Position numbers and translations under genes: made by a program | Assembly (NCBI RefSeq): GCF_943181415.1 | Contig: NZ_CALPBZ010000001.1 | Span: 744,001-808,000 of the forward strand | Source of the DNA: Microbacterium sp. Marseille-Q6648 | GTDB taxonomy: Bacteria > Actinomycetota > Actinomycetes > Actinomycetales > Microbacteriaceae | Length of the DNA: 64,000 nucleotides | Reading direction: 5' to 3' | The notes under the pieces: generated by a model | What the model was told of the DNA's origin: nothing | The model's input: only the letters and a program-made list of their open reading frames with translations | The model's database searches: none | In this document: positions 27,930-37,252 of the stretch, piece by piece | Layout of the letters: every line of letters starts with the position of its first letter | Numbering within the stretch: position 1 is the first letter of the stretch

Positions 27930-29534
27930 TCAGCCTTCGGTGATCTCGATCTGGCGGAATAGGTCGGCGTGGATCGCGGAGCTGACCTGTTCGAGCAGCT
28001 CGTCCGGCACGGGCGAGTCGACCGTGAGCACGGACAGCGCCTGTCCCCCGGCGTTCTGGCGCGCGATCTGCATGCCCGCGATGTTGATCCCGGCCTCGCC
28101 GAACTTCTGCCCGTAGACGGCGACGATTCCCGGACGATCGGTGTAGAGCATCACGACGTGGTGCTTCTCGATCGGCAGCTCGATGGCGTACTCGTTGATG
28201 CCGACGAGCTTCTCCACCTGCTTGGTGCCGGTGAGCGTACCCGACACCGACAGCTGCGATCCGTCCGACAGCGCGCCGCGGAGGGTGATCACGTTGCGGT
28301 ACTCGTCGCTGACGTCGTCCACGATGAGGCGGACGTCGACGCCGCGCTGCTCGGCCAGCAGCGGAGCGTTCACGTACGAGACCGTCTCGCTCACGATGTT
28401 GGTGAACACGCCCTTGAGGGCCGCGAGCTTCAGCACCGAGACGTCGTAGGTGTTGAGCTCGCCGTGCACCTCGACGTCGAGGCTCGTCAGGGGCGAATGC
28501 GCCAGCGCGGCGAAGATCTGGCCCAGCTTCTCGACCAGCGGGATGCCGGGACGCACGTAGGGGTCGATGACGCCGCCGGCGACGTTGACCGCGTCGGGCA
28601 CGAGGTCGCCGCCCAGTGCCAGGCGCACGGAGTTGGCGACCGACACGCCCGCCTTCTCCTGCGCCTCTTCCGTCGAGGCGCCCAGGTGCGGGGTGACGAC
28701 GACGTTGGGGAGGTCCAGCAGCGCCTGAGCGGTGCCGCCCTCGGCCGGGGGCTCGCTGGTGAACACGTCGAGGCCCGCCCCGGCGATCTCTCCGGCGACG
28801 AGCGCGTCGCGCAGCGCCTCTTCATCGATGAGGCCGCCGCGTGCCACGTTCACCACGAAAGCGCTCGGCTTCATGATGCGGAACTGCTCCGCCCCGATCA
28901 TCCCCGTGGTCTCGGGCGTCTTCGGCATGTGGATGGTGACGAAGTCGCTCTGTTCGAGCAGCTCGTCCAGTCCGAGCAGCTGCACGCCCAGCTGCTGGGC
29001 CCGTGCACTGGTGACATACGGGTCATAGGCGACCACGCGCATGTCGAAAGCCTGGAGGCGCGCCGCGATGAGCGCGCCGATGCGACCCAGACCGATGATG
29101 CCGACCGTCTTCTCGAACAGCTCGGTGCCGGTGTAGGCGCTGCGCTTCCACTGGCCGTCGGCCAGCGACGCATGGGCTGCGGGGATGCGGCGGGCCAGGC
29201 TCAGGATGTGGCCGACGGTGAGTTCCGCCGCCGAGATGATGTTCGACGTCGGCGCGTTCACGACCATGACGCCGGCGGTGGTGGCGGTCTTGATGTCGAC
29301 GTTGTCCAGGCCCACACCGGCGCGGGCGACGACCTTGAGCACCGGCGCCGCGGCGATCGCCTCGGCGTCGATCTTGGTCGCCGAGCGGATGAGCACCGCG
29401 TGAGCCTCGGCCAGGGACGACAGCAGCGCGGGCCGATCCGTTCCGTCGACGTGACGGACGTCGAAGTCGGGGCCGAGGGCGTCGATCGTGGCTGGGGAGA
29501 GCTCTTCGGCGATGAGAACGACAGGCTTCGTCAC
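27930..29534 (-). CDS. serA: D-3-phosphoglycerate dehydrogenase
   Basis: The 534-residue protein is the long (type 1) form that starts serine synthesis. The NAD fold has G-L-G-R-I-G at about residues 149-154, V-A-R-G-G-L-I-D-E at about 232-240 and the catalytic His region T-P-H-L-G-A-S-T. An allosteric substrate-binding insert at about 320-450 precedes a C-terminal ACT domain (about 455-530), as in the mycobacterial enzyme, which is inhibited by serine. It starts with GTG. Confidence 0.95.
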   Translation of the reverse strand: MTKPVVLIAEELSPATIDALGPDFDVRHVDGTDRPALLSSLAEAHAVLIRSATKIDAEAIAAAPVLKVVARAGVGLDNVDIKTATTAGVMVVNAPTSNIISAAELTVGHILSLARRIPAAHASLADGQWKRSAYTGTELFEKTVGIIGLGRIGALIAARLQAFDMRVVAYDPYVTSARAQQLGVQLLGLDELLEQSDFVTIHMPKTPETTGMIGAEQFRIMKPSAFVVNVARGGLIDEEALRDALVAGEIAGAGLDVFTSEPPAEGGTAQALLDLPNVVVTPHLGASTEEAQEKAGVSVANSVRLALGGDLVPDAVNVAGGVIDPYVRPGIPLVEKLGQIFAALAHSPLTSLDVEVHGELNTYDVSVLKLAALKGVFTNIVSETVSYVNAPLLAEQRGVDVRLIVDDVSDEYRNVITLRGALSDGSQLSVSGTLTGTKQVEKLVGINEYAIELPIEKHHVVMLYTDRPGIVAVYGQKFGEAGINIAGMQIARQNAGGQALSVLTVDSPVPDELLEQVSSAIHADLFRQIEITEG

Positions 29535-29662
29535 GGGTGATTCCTTCGGGACGGTGCGCGACCGCGCGCTGCAGAGGGGACGACCCGCCGCGCGTCATGG
29601 GGCGAGGCCTCCGTCAGCCTATCGCGGCGCGCACGGGGCGCCGGACCGTGTGACGCGCGGAG

Positions 29663-30034
29663 TCAGCCGAGGAGCGCCGTGGTGTTGAGCGTCGCGTACG
29701 ACACCACGTCGAGCCAGAACACCGCCACGAGCGCGAGCCCCGCGACCATCACCAGGAGCAGGTGATGCGGCGGGCGACGGTAGCCGAGGGCGAAGGCCGC
29801 GGACCACACGATGATCGGGAAGACCGCGGCGAAGATCCAGAGGAACCAGCCGAGCGCGTTGAGGGTGAGCCCCAGGTCGCCGGCGACGCTGAGCGTCTCG
29901 GTGAGATTGCCGATCGCGTTCCAGACCGCGTACGCGTAGAACAGGCCCAGGATGCCGGTGATCGCGGCGATGAGCCACGTCGGCGTGCGGTGCCGGGTAC
30001 CGCGGGGTGCGGGGTCGACGGTCGGCTCGGTCAC
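29663..30034 (-). CDS. Small hydrophobic membrane protein
   Basis: From the GTG that overlaps the stop of the preceding gene (GTGA), the product is 123 residues with three predicted helices (about 20-40, 55-77 and 86-110). No domain is recognised. The coupling to the upstream membrane-protein gene suggests that the two work together, possibly as subunits of one complex. The function is unknown. Confidence 0.7.
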   Translation of the reverse strand: MTEPTVDPAPRGTRHRTPTWLIAAITGILGLFYAYAVWNAIGNLTETLSVAGDLGLTLNALGWFLWIFAAVFPIIVWSAAFALGYRRPPHHLLLVMVAGLALVAVFWLDVVSYATLNTTALLG

Positions 30035-30561
30035 TGTCCCACCGTCCCCATCATCACAAAGGGCCACGGGACCAGGAGCACCACGCCCGCGATCAGCCAC
30101 ACCAGACGTACCCACGCGCGGGAGCCTCGCGTGAGGAGGAACGTCGTGGCGAACCAGATCGGCGCAGCCAGCACCGCCAGCCAGAAGCTGCCCTGGAACA
30201 TGACATCGGCCACCAGGTACTGCGCGGCGCCCTGGAGCCGGAGGCCGCCGATGATCCAGCCGATCACCCACAGCGCGTACACGCCCCCGAGCACTCCGAG
30301 GGCGATGAGCATGGCGTTGCCGAGAGGCGCCGCCGGGGTCTCGTCACGGGCGGCGACGTCGCCCTCGACCGCTGGTTCGCGGTCGATGGCGGCGGTGCCC
30401 GCCGCGTCCTCGCTGCCGCGACCGACGGCGGTGAACCCCGCCGGAAGATCCGCGACTCGCGGCGAGTCGGCGCGGGCCGCGGGCTCGGACGTCGGCGCAT
30501 CGAGGGTCGGGTCGCCGTCGCCCTCCCAGCGGAAGGCGTCCTCTTCGCGATCACGACTCAC
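30031..30561 (-). CDS. Membrane protein with acidic N-terminal tail
   Basis: The 176-residue protein begins at GTG with an 80-residue Asp/Glu/Ala-rich, probably disordered, cytosolic part, followed by three predicted helices (about 85-105, 122-143 and 150-170). No family is recognised. It is translationally coupled to the next small membrane-protein gene and lies upstream of serA on the same strand. Function unknown. Confidence 0.72.
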   Translation of the reverse strand: MSRDREEDAFRWEGDGDPTLDAPTSEPAARADSPRVADLPAGFTAVGRGSEDAAGTAAIDREPAVEGDVAARDETPAAPLGNAMLIALGVLGGVYALWVIGWIIGGLRLQGAAQYLVADVMFQGSFWLAVLAAPIWFATTFLLTRGSRAWVRLVWLIAGVVLLVPWPFVMMGTVGQ

Positions 30562-30597
30562 CCCGCCAGCGTAGCGCCGACCGGCGGGGCGAGGTGA

Positions 30598-30972
30598 TCA
30601 GCGCCCCGCGGTCAGGCACAGGACCCGATCCCGCCCCTGGGGACCTTGGAGGACGATGTGCTGCCGGCATCCGGGAATCGCGGCCGACACGCCTGTGCCC
30701 CGTTCGCCGGCGAGGCGATCGGCCGGACGCGAGATGTCGTCGCGGGTGATGTAGCCCTGGCGCAGGTCCATGGCCTCGAGCCGGTCGGCCGGCCGGCGCG
30801 TGTCCACGCCGGGCGGGGCCGGGACGGGGATCGAGATGCGACCGTCCCCGGACCGCGTCGCGGGTTCGTCGCCCGCGGCGCTCTGTGCGGTTTGGCAACC
30901 GGCGAGCGTCAGCGCGAGGATCGCGCCCGACAGGATCGCGGCGAGGCGGATCGAAAGGGTGGTGGTGGACAT
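30598..30972 (-). CDS. Small lipoprotein, divergent from the SARP regulator
   Basis: The 124-residue protein starts M-S-T-T-T and carries a lipoprotein signal with lipobox L-A-G-C-Q-T (Cys26). The mature part has two copies of R-P-A-D-R-L (about residues 60 and 82) and ends with a possible disulfide pair. No known domain is seen. A GGAG element 5 bases ahead of the ATG supports the start. It shares an intergenic region of 153 bases with the SARP-type regulator, and its start and L-A-G-C-Q-T motif recur in the lipoprotein at 35111-35458 on the other side of that regulator. Confidence 0.78.
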   Translation of the reverse strand: MSTTTLSIRLAAILSGAILALTLAGCQTAQSAAGDEPATRSGDGRISIPVPAPPGVDTRRPADRLEAMDLRQGYITRDDISRPADRLAGERGTGVSAAIPGCRQHIVLQGPQGRDRVLCLTAGR

Positions 30973-31032
30973 GATGACTCCTTCTCGGCGGCCCCGGGGC
31001 CGGGGCCTGGTGACTTCACGTTCCACCGGGCC

Positions 31033-31118
31033 GATACCCGCCACCGGCTCCCGCGATATCCGGCGGATATCCGCGCGCGGCGAGGGGTATTGACGCCTGA
31101 CCGGCGCGTGCCCACACT
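31033..31118 (+). promoter_or_regulatory. SARP-type 11-bp-phased repeats and promoter
   Basis: GATATCCG occurs at 31055-31062 and again at 31066-31073, 11 bases apart, and GATACCCG lies at 31033-31040, 22 bases before the first. Direct repeats in 11-bp phase are how SARP/OmpR-type winged helices bind. Downstream is TTGACG (31090-31095), a 17-bp spacer and CACACT (31113-31118), a weak -10, shortly before the regulator ATG at 31126. Confidence 0.6.
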
Positions 31119-31125
31119 TCACCTC

Positions 31126-33678
31126 ATGACCATCCGCGTTCTGGGGGCGCTGGACATCGGGCAGGGCACTCTCGGACCTCGCGAGCGGACCCTGCTCGCC
31201 GCGCTCGTCGCACGGCGGGGCGCGTCGCTCGCACCTGCGCAGCTCGCCGAGGCGTGCTGGGGCGAAGACCCGCCGGCGACCTGGCAGCAGCAGGTCCGCA
31301 ACAGTGTGGCGCGCATCCGTCGGGTGCTGGGCCCCGAGTCGATCGAGACGGTCGGCACGGAGTACCGGCTCGGGCTGGACCCCGCGGTGATAGACGCGGT
31401 GCAGTTCGAACGGCTCGTCGAGGCGGCGCGCACACACGGCCTGCGCGGCGATGACGGACGCGCGGTCGACGCGTACACGCGCGCGCTGGGGCTGTGGCGC
31501 GGGACGCCGCTTCCCGAGATCGCCGAGTGGGATGCCGGCATCGGCGAGGCCCGCCGTTTGACCGAGATCCGCGCGAGCGCCGAAGAGGAGCTCCTCGAGG
31601 CCCGGCTCCGGCTCGGAGAGCATCGCACGCTCATCCCCGAAGCCGAGCGGCTCGTGAGGGAGGCGCCCCTCCGCGAGGACCGATGGGCGATCCTGGCGCT
31701 GGCAACCTATCGCGCCGATCGCCAGGCTGAAGCGCTCGCGACGGTCCGCGCTGCGCGCGAGCGTCTCGCCGACGAGCTCGGGATCGAGCCGGGCGCCCGG
31801 CTGCAGTCCCTCGAGACGGCGATGCTCCGCCAGGATCCGTCGCTCGAGGCACCGCACGTGGAGCGGCCGGCAAGCTCGGAATGTCCGTATCCGGGGCTGC
31901 GGGCCTACGGCACCGACGAGGCGGAGCTCTTCTTCGGCCGGGAGCGCGACGCGGACGCGGTCGTCGAGCGGCTGAGGCGAGGAAGGATCCTCGCTCTGGC
32001 GGGACCATCCGGGACGGGCAAGAGCTCCCTCGCCTTCGCCGGCGTGATCCCGAGGCTGTCCGAGAGCGGGATCGCGTGCGAGGTGGTGTCGCCGGGTCGC
32101 GACGTGGCGGCGACGCTGCGCGCGGCGGCGGCGAAGGCGGGCGCGCTCATCGTCGATCAGGCCGAGGAGCTGCTCGGAATGGACGACGGCGAACGCGCCC
32201 GGTTCGGTGAAGCGGCGAGGGCGTTCGTCGGCGACGGCGGGATGCTGCTGATCACGGCGCGCTCCGACGCGCTCGACGCGCTTCGCACCCTGCCCGGCAT
32301 CGGCGATGCGATCGGCGAGCACATCCATCTGCTGGGGCCGCTGACCCCGGCGGGCGCCCGCGAGGCCGTCGAGCAGCCGGCACGCCGAGCGGGACTGCGG
32401 CTCGAGCCCGGCCTGACCGAACTCGCCCTTCGCGATCTGGGCGATCGCGCCTCGACACTCCCCCATTTCTCCCACGCGATGCGCGAGACCTGGATCCGCA
32501 GAGAGGGCGACACCCTCACGGTTGCCGGATACGAAGACTCGGGGGGCATCGCCGGAGCGATCGCGCAGTCCGCGGAGGAGGTGTACCGATCTCTCCCCGA
32601 GGACGAGCAGACGGTCTGCAGATCGGTCATGACCCGCCTGATCGACCGCGGCGAGGACGGTTCGTCGACCCGCCGTCGCGTGACCGCGGCGCCGTTTCTG
32701 GCGGACACCGATCGTCGTCGGGTGATCGAAAGGCTCGCACGCGCGCGGCTGCTGACCGTCGACGGCACCGCGGTCATGGTCACCCACGAAGCGGTCGCCC
32801 GCGCATGGCCTCGCCTGGACCACTGGCTCGACGAGGATCGCGACCGGATGCGCGTCCTCCGCGGTGTCGAGAGCGCGGCCGCGGCCTGGGAGGCGGAGGA
32901 CGGAGACGACGACGACCTGCTCCGCGGGGCGCACCTCACTGCCGCGCTCGAGCTGAGACAGGCGTCGCCTCGGGATCTGACCCCGCGTGAACTCGCGTTC
33001 CTCGACGCCTCGGACGCGCGGCAGCGGGCCGAGCTCGACGATCTCCGCCACCGCGCGCACCGTGAGCGGGCCCGCAACCGCACGCTGCGCCTCGCGCTGG
33101 GCGGCGTCGCCACGCTGCTGGTCGCGGTGCTCATCGCGGGCGGCGTTGCAGTGATCCGCGGCGAGGAGGCTCGGGCCGCGGGCGAGTCGGCCCGCATCGA
33201 GGCCCTGACGGCGTCCTCGCTGGCGCTGCGCTCGTCCGACCGCGATCTCGCCGCGCTGCTCGCCGTCGAGGCCTACCGCCGGTGGCCCGACGACGATCGG
33301 GTTCGCTCGGCCCTGCTGGGGATCATGATGGCCGCCGACGGCCTGATCAGGCGGATCGAGCACCCGCATCCGGCGGTGGTGGCGGCCGAGCCCGCCTCGG
33401 ACGGCGCGCTCGTGGTGACCGAGGGCGAAGCCGGTGTCACGATGCGGTCGATCGACCTTCGCGACGACGCCGTCCGCCGCACGTTCGATGTCGCCGTCCC
33501 CGGCCCCTCACCCCATGCCCGCTTCCTCGCCGTCAGCCCGGACGGCCGATCCGCGGCGGTGCAGACGCCGTCGTGGGCGTCCGAGGACGAGCCCGGCCTG
33601 TGCTGCCACAACCACTTCACGTTCATCGACCTGGTGTCCGGCCGCCAGCTGGCGAGTGTGCGGGTCCCGGCGCGCTGA
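31126..33678 (+). CDS. SARP/BTAD - nSTAND ATPase - WD40 regulator, 5' part (frameshifted)
   Basis: This reading frame gives 850 residues before a stop. The order is an OmpR-like winged helix (about 1-90), a bacterial transcriptional activation domain of TPR helices (about 95-245), an nSTAND1-type ATPase starting C-P-Y-P-G-L-R-A-Y with Walker A G-P-S-G-T-G-K-S at about 293-300, and one transmembrane helix at about 655-680. After the helix comes the beginning of a WD40-like propeller. The propeller continues in the -1 frame from about 33663 to 35072, so a single base appears lost near 33664-33668, in or near a CCC run. Read through, the protein would be about 1315 residues, the usual size for this architecture. 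It is either a real mutation, a sequence error or, less likely, programmed frameshifting. The helix puts the DNA-binding part in the cytosol and the propeller outside. Confidence 0.85.
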   Translation: MTIRVLGALDIGQGTLGPRERTLLAALVARRGASLAPAQLAEACWGEDPPATWQQQVRNSVARIRRVLGPESIETVGTEYRLGLDPAVIDAVQFERLVEAARTHGLRGDDGRAVDAYTRALGLWRGTPLPEIAEWDAGIGEARRLTEIRASAEEELLEARLRLGEHRTLIPEAERLVREAPLREDRWAILALATYRADRQAEALATVRAARERLADELGIEPGARLQSLETAMLRQDPSLEAPHVERPASSECPYPGLRAYGTDEAELFFGRERDADAVVERLRRGRILALAGPSGTGKSSLAFAGVIPRLSESGIACEVVSPGRDVAATLRAAAAKAGALIVDQAEELLGMDDGERARFGEAARAFVGDGGMLLITARSDALDALRTLPGIGDAIGEHIHLLGPLTPAGAREAVEQPARRAGLRLEPGLTELALRDLGDRASTLPHFSHAMRETWIRREGDTLTVAGYEDSGGIAGAIAQSAEEVYRSLPEDEQTVCRSVMTRLIDRGEDGSSTRRRVTAAPFLADTDRRRVIERLARARLLTVDGTAVMVTHEAVARAWPRLDHWLDEDRDRMRVLRGVESAAAAWEAEDGDDDDLLRGAHLTAALELRQASPRDLTPRELAFLDASDARQRAELDDLRHRAHRERARNRTLRLALGGVATLLVAVLIAGGVAVIRGEEARAAGESARIEALTASSLALRSSDRDLAALLAVEAYRRWPDDDRVRSALLGIMMAADGLIRRIEHPHPAVVAAEPASDGALVVTEGEAGVTMRSIDLRDDAVRRTFDVAVPGPSPHARFLAVSPDGRSAAVQTPSWASEDEPGLCCHNHFTFIDLVSGRQLASVRVPAR

Positions 33679-35072
33679 TCGCGTACGAGGAGTCCGATCT
33701 GCGCGAGCGGGCGCGGATCACCACCGACGGCGACCTCTCCTCGGCCTCGATCGCCGCGATCGGCGACGGCACGGTCCTCGCGTCCGGTCAGGACGGGGCG
33801 GCGCGCATCGACGTCGAAACCGGGCGGACGCTGTGGCGCGCGGCATCCGTCCCCGGCCGCCCGTGCTGGAAGGTCGCGGTGCTCCCCGATCGCGACACCG
33901 CCTACTGCTCGCGGCTGGGCACCGTCGCCGAATGGGACCTGCAGACGGGCGAGCCCACGGGGCGCGAGTTCGCCACCCTCGTCGACGAGGCCTGCGACGT
34001 GATCCCCCGGGCCGGCGGCGACGGTCTGCTCCTGCATGCCCCCTCTGCGGGCGCGACGTTCGTGTGGGCGCTGGACGGTTCTGGCGCGGCGCGAACGCTG
34101 GTGGCACGCGGCAGGCAGCTGGTGGGCGGCATCAGCGGCGACGGGGTCACCGTCATCACGAAGCCGCTGACCGGTGGGCCGTTCTCGCTGTGGGACATCG
34201 AGAAGGATGCCGCGACCGGCCGAGAGGCGGAGTGGCTGTCGTGGGTCTCGCCCACGGTGGTCGAGAACTGGTCGGAGCCGAGCGGGTCCACGTTCCTGAC
34301 CACCGACGGGTCTTCGATCCGGCTCGACCAGGAGATCGTCGAGCGGATGGGTGAGGACATCTTCCCGGTTCCCGCCCGACCCGGCCCGCACGCGTTCGTG
34401 TTCGCTCCCCAGAGCGATCTCTTCGTCGCCTTCGACCCGACGACGGGACACCGTGCCGGGCCGTTCATCGAGGTGCCCGACATCGAGGGCGAGATGGTGC
34501 ACAATCGCGTCAGCCAGTCCCCCGACGCGTCACGCGTCGCGCTGACGTACTTCGACTCCGGTCCGCGCACCACCCACACCGCCGTGTTCGACGGGCGCAC
34601 CGGCGCGCTCGTCGCTCGAGGGCTCGCCGGGACCGAGGGCAACGTCATCACCCACTCCGGCGACCTCATCGCCGTGACCGACACCGCGGTGACGCGCTAT
34701 GGACTCGACACCCTCGACCCCATCGCCTCTCTGCCGAAGCCCTTCAGCAGCGGGAACACCGTGGAGATCAGCGACGACGAACGGACGATGCTGATCGTGG
34801 GGTGGGACAATCGCGCCGCGCTGTACGGCATGCGCGGGCGGGTGAAGCTCGCGGACACGATCGACGCGCCCAGCGACGAACTCGCCCAGGGTGCCCACCT
34901 CTCGCACGACGGGCGTCTGCTCGTCGCCGGCGCGGCCGAGGGCGTCATCGTGTGGGATCTCGATCCGGCCGTTCACGCCGCCGCCGCGTGCGAGATCGCC
35001 GGGCGCGAACTGACCGAGGTGGAGTGGCGGACGCACTTCGACGACACGCGGACGACGGCGACCTGCCCCTGA
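33663..35072 (+). pseudogene. WD40 propeller, 3' part of the frameshifted SARP regulator
   Basis: This frame has no plausible start of its own but encodes about 470 residues of WD40/PQQ-like blades: I-A-A-I-G-D-G-T-V-L-A-S-G-Q-D-G, T-V-A-E-W-D-L-Q-T-G-E, F-S-L-W-D-I and, near the end, L-S-H-D-G-R-L-L-V-A-G-A and V-I-V-W-D-L. It completes the propeller begun in the preceding frame. The C-terminal R-E-L-T-E-V-E-W-R motif is typical of nSTAND-WD40 proteins, which shows that the true gene end is here. Reading resumes at P-G-A-L-I-A-Y-E-E. Confidence 0.8.
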
Positions 35073-35094
35073 GGGCGGGTCGCCGTCGTCCGCG
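35047..35094. terminator. 22-bp hairpin between convergent genes
   Basis: A 22-bp stem (35047-35068 with 35073-35094, one G-U type pair) and loop CTGA bring the stop codon of the regulator into the hairpin. It separates two convergent genes. There is no T-run on either side, so it may act as a barrier or RNA-stabilising hairpin rather than a classic intrinsic terminator. Confidence 0.65.
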
Positions 35095-35110
35095 TGCGTC
35101 GTGTTCGGTC

Positions 35111-35458
35111 TCACTGCGGCTTCGGCGCCAGTCGGTCGGCGACCAGAGGCGGTGCCGGCGGCGCGTCCTCCTCGACGCCCGAGCGGTCCATCCGGTCGGC
35201 CGTGTGCGGGCTCACCGGCTGTCCGGCGTCGGTCGAGCGGTCGGCGTAGCGCTCGGCCATGCCTTCGTACCGCGCCTCCGCGGCGCGGATGGCCCGTTCG
35301 ATCTGCACGGCAGCCGGGACGGTTCCCTGCTCGACATCGCTGACGACCTCGGCTCGAGGCGTCTGGCATCCGGCGAGGCCGAATGCGGCCCCGGCCAGGA
35401 TGGTCGCGGTGACGATCGAGACCAGGCGGCCCCGATTTCCGCGTGCGGTAGTGCTCAT
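35111..35458 (-). CDS. Small lipoprotein, paralogue-like partner of 30598-30972
   Basis: The 115-residue protein starts M-S-T-T-A and has lipobox L-A-G-C-Q-T (Cys31). The mature part is predicted helical with A-I-R-A-A-E-A-R-Y-E-G-M-A-E-R-Y-A-D-R at about residues 55-73, then a Pro-rich tail with V-A-D-R-L-A-P-K-P. AGGAG lies 8 bases ahead of the ATG. The signal region resembles that of the lipoprotein on the far side of the SARP regulator, suggesting a related pair. No function can be assigned. Confidence 0.75.
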   Translation of the reverse strand: MSTTARGNRGRLVSIVTATILAGAAFGLAGCQTPRAEVVSDVEQGTVPAAVQIERAIRAAEARYEGMAERYADRSTDAGQPVSPHTADRMDRSGVEEDAPPAPPLVADRLAPKPQ

Positions 35459-35574
35459 CGTCTTGCTCCTTCGGGTAGTGCCGGACCCCATTCCGGCTAC
35501 ACGAACAAAGAGCGCGAACGGCCCGCGGTGATACGCGCGGAACGAAGCCGGGCGGCAGGCGCGGGCACGGGAAA

Positions 35575-35606
35575 GCCCCCGTCCCCTGGGTGCGGGGGAC
35601 GGGGGC
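35575..35606 (-). terminator. Terminator of the ilv operon
   Basis: A perfect 12-bp stem, GCCCCCGTCCCC with GGGGACGGGGGC, and an 8-base loop lie 38 bases after the ilvC stop. On the minus strand it is followed by TTTCC, a short U-tract. It closes the otsA-otsB-ilvD-ilvB-ilvN-ilvC run. Confidence 0.85.
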
Positions 35607-35643
35607 CGGTGAAGCCGAGCTGGTGTGCTGGCTGGCCTTCGGG

Positions 35644-36738
<1,095 letters not shown>

Positions 36739-37248
36739 TCAGCCGCGCAGGACGCGCTCGGTGATGCTCTTGCCGCCGCGGCCGATCGCCAGCAGCCCCG
36801 ACTGCGCGAGCTCCTTGATGCCGAAGGGCTCGATGGCGCGCAGGAAGGCCTCGACCTTGCCCTTGTCGCCGGTCACCTCGACGACGAGGGCGTCGGGGGC
36901 GTAGTCGACGACCGAGGCGCGGAACAGGTTCACCACCTCGAGCACGTTCGAACGACTGGCATTGTCGGCGCGCACCTTCACGAGCATGTGCTCGCGCTGC
37001 ACGGACGCCGAGGCGTCCAGCTCCACGATCTTGATGACGTTCACGAGCTTGTTCAGCTGCTTCGTCACCTGCTCGAGCGGCAGCTGGTCGACGTCGACGA
37101 CGACCGTGATGCGGGACAGACCCGGCACCTCGGTCACGCCCACGGCGAGGGATTCGATGTTGAAGCCGCGCCGGGCGAACAGGCCCGCCACGCGGGTGAG
37201 CAGACCCGGCTTGTCCTCGACGAGGAGGCTCAGCACATGACTCGACAC
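36739..37248 (-). CDS. ilvN: Acetolactate synthase small (regulatory) subunit
   Basis: The 169-residue protein has an N-terminal ACT domain (about 4-75: L-S-L-L-V-E-D-K-P-G-L-L-T-R-V-A-G-L-F) and an ALS_ss C-terminal domain. It binds valine and controls the catalytic subunit. The GTG at 37248 is chosen because AGGAGG lies 8 bases ahead and the family begins here; the ilvB stop is inside that ribosome binding site, giving tight coupling. Confidence 0.95.
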   Translation of the reverse strand: MSSHVLSLLVEDKPGLLTRVAGLFARRGFNIESLAVGVTEVPGLSRITVVVDVDQLPLEQVTKQLNKLVNVIKIVELDASASVQREHMLVKVRADNASRSNVLEVVNLFRASVVDYAPDALVVEVTGDKGKVEAFLRAIEPFGIKELAQSGLLAIGRGGKSITERVLRG

Positions 37249-37252
37249 GGTC

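Noticed and set aside
30598-33369. 923-codon minus-strand open frame opposite the SARP regulator
   Set aside because: Only its last 124 codons (the lipoprotein) have a signal peptide and ribosome binding site. The rest is antisense to a conserved multidomain gene.
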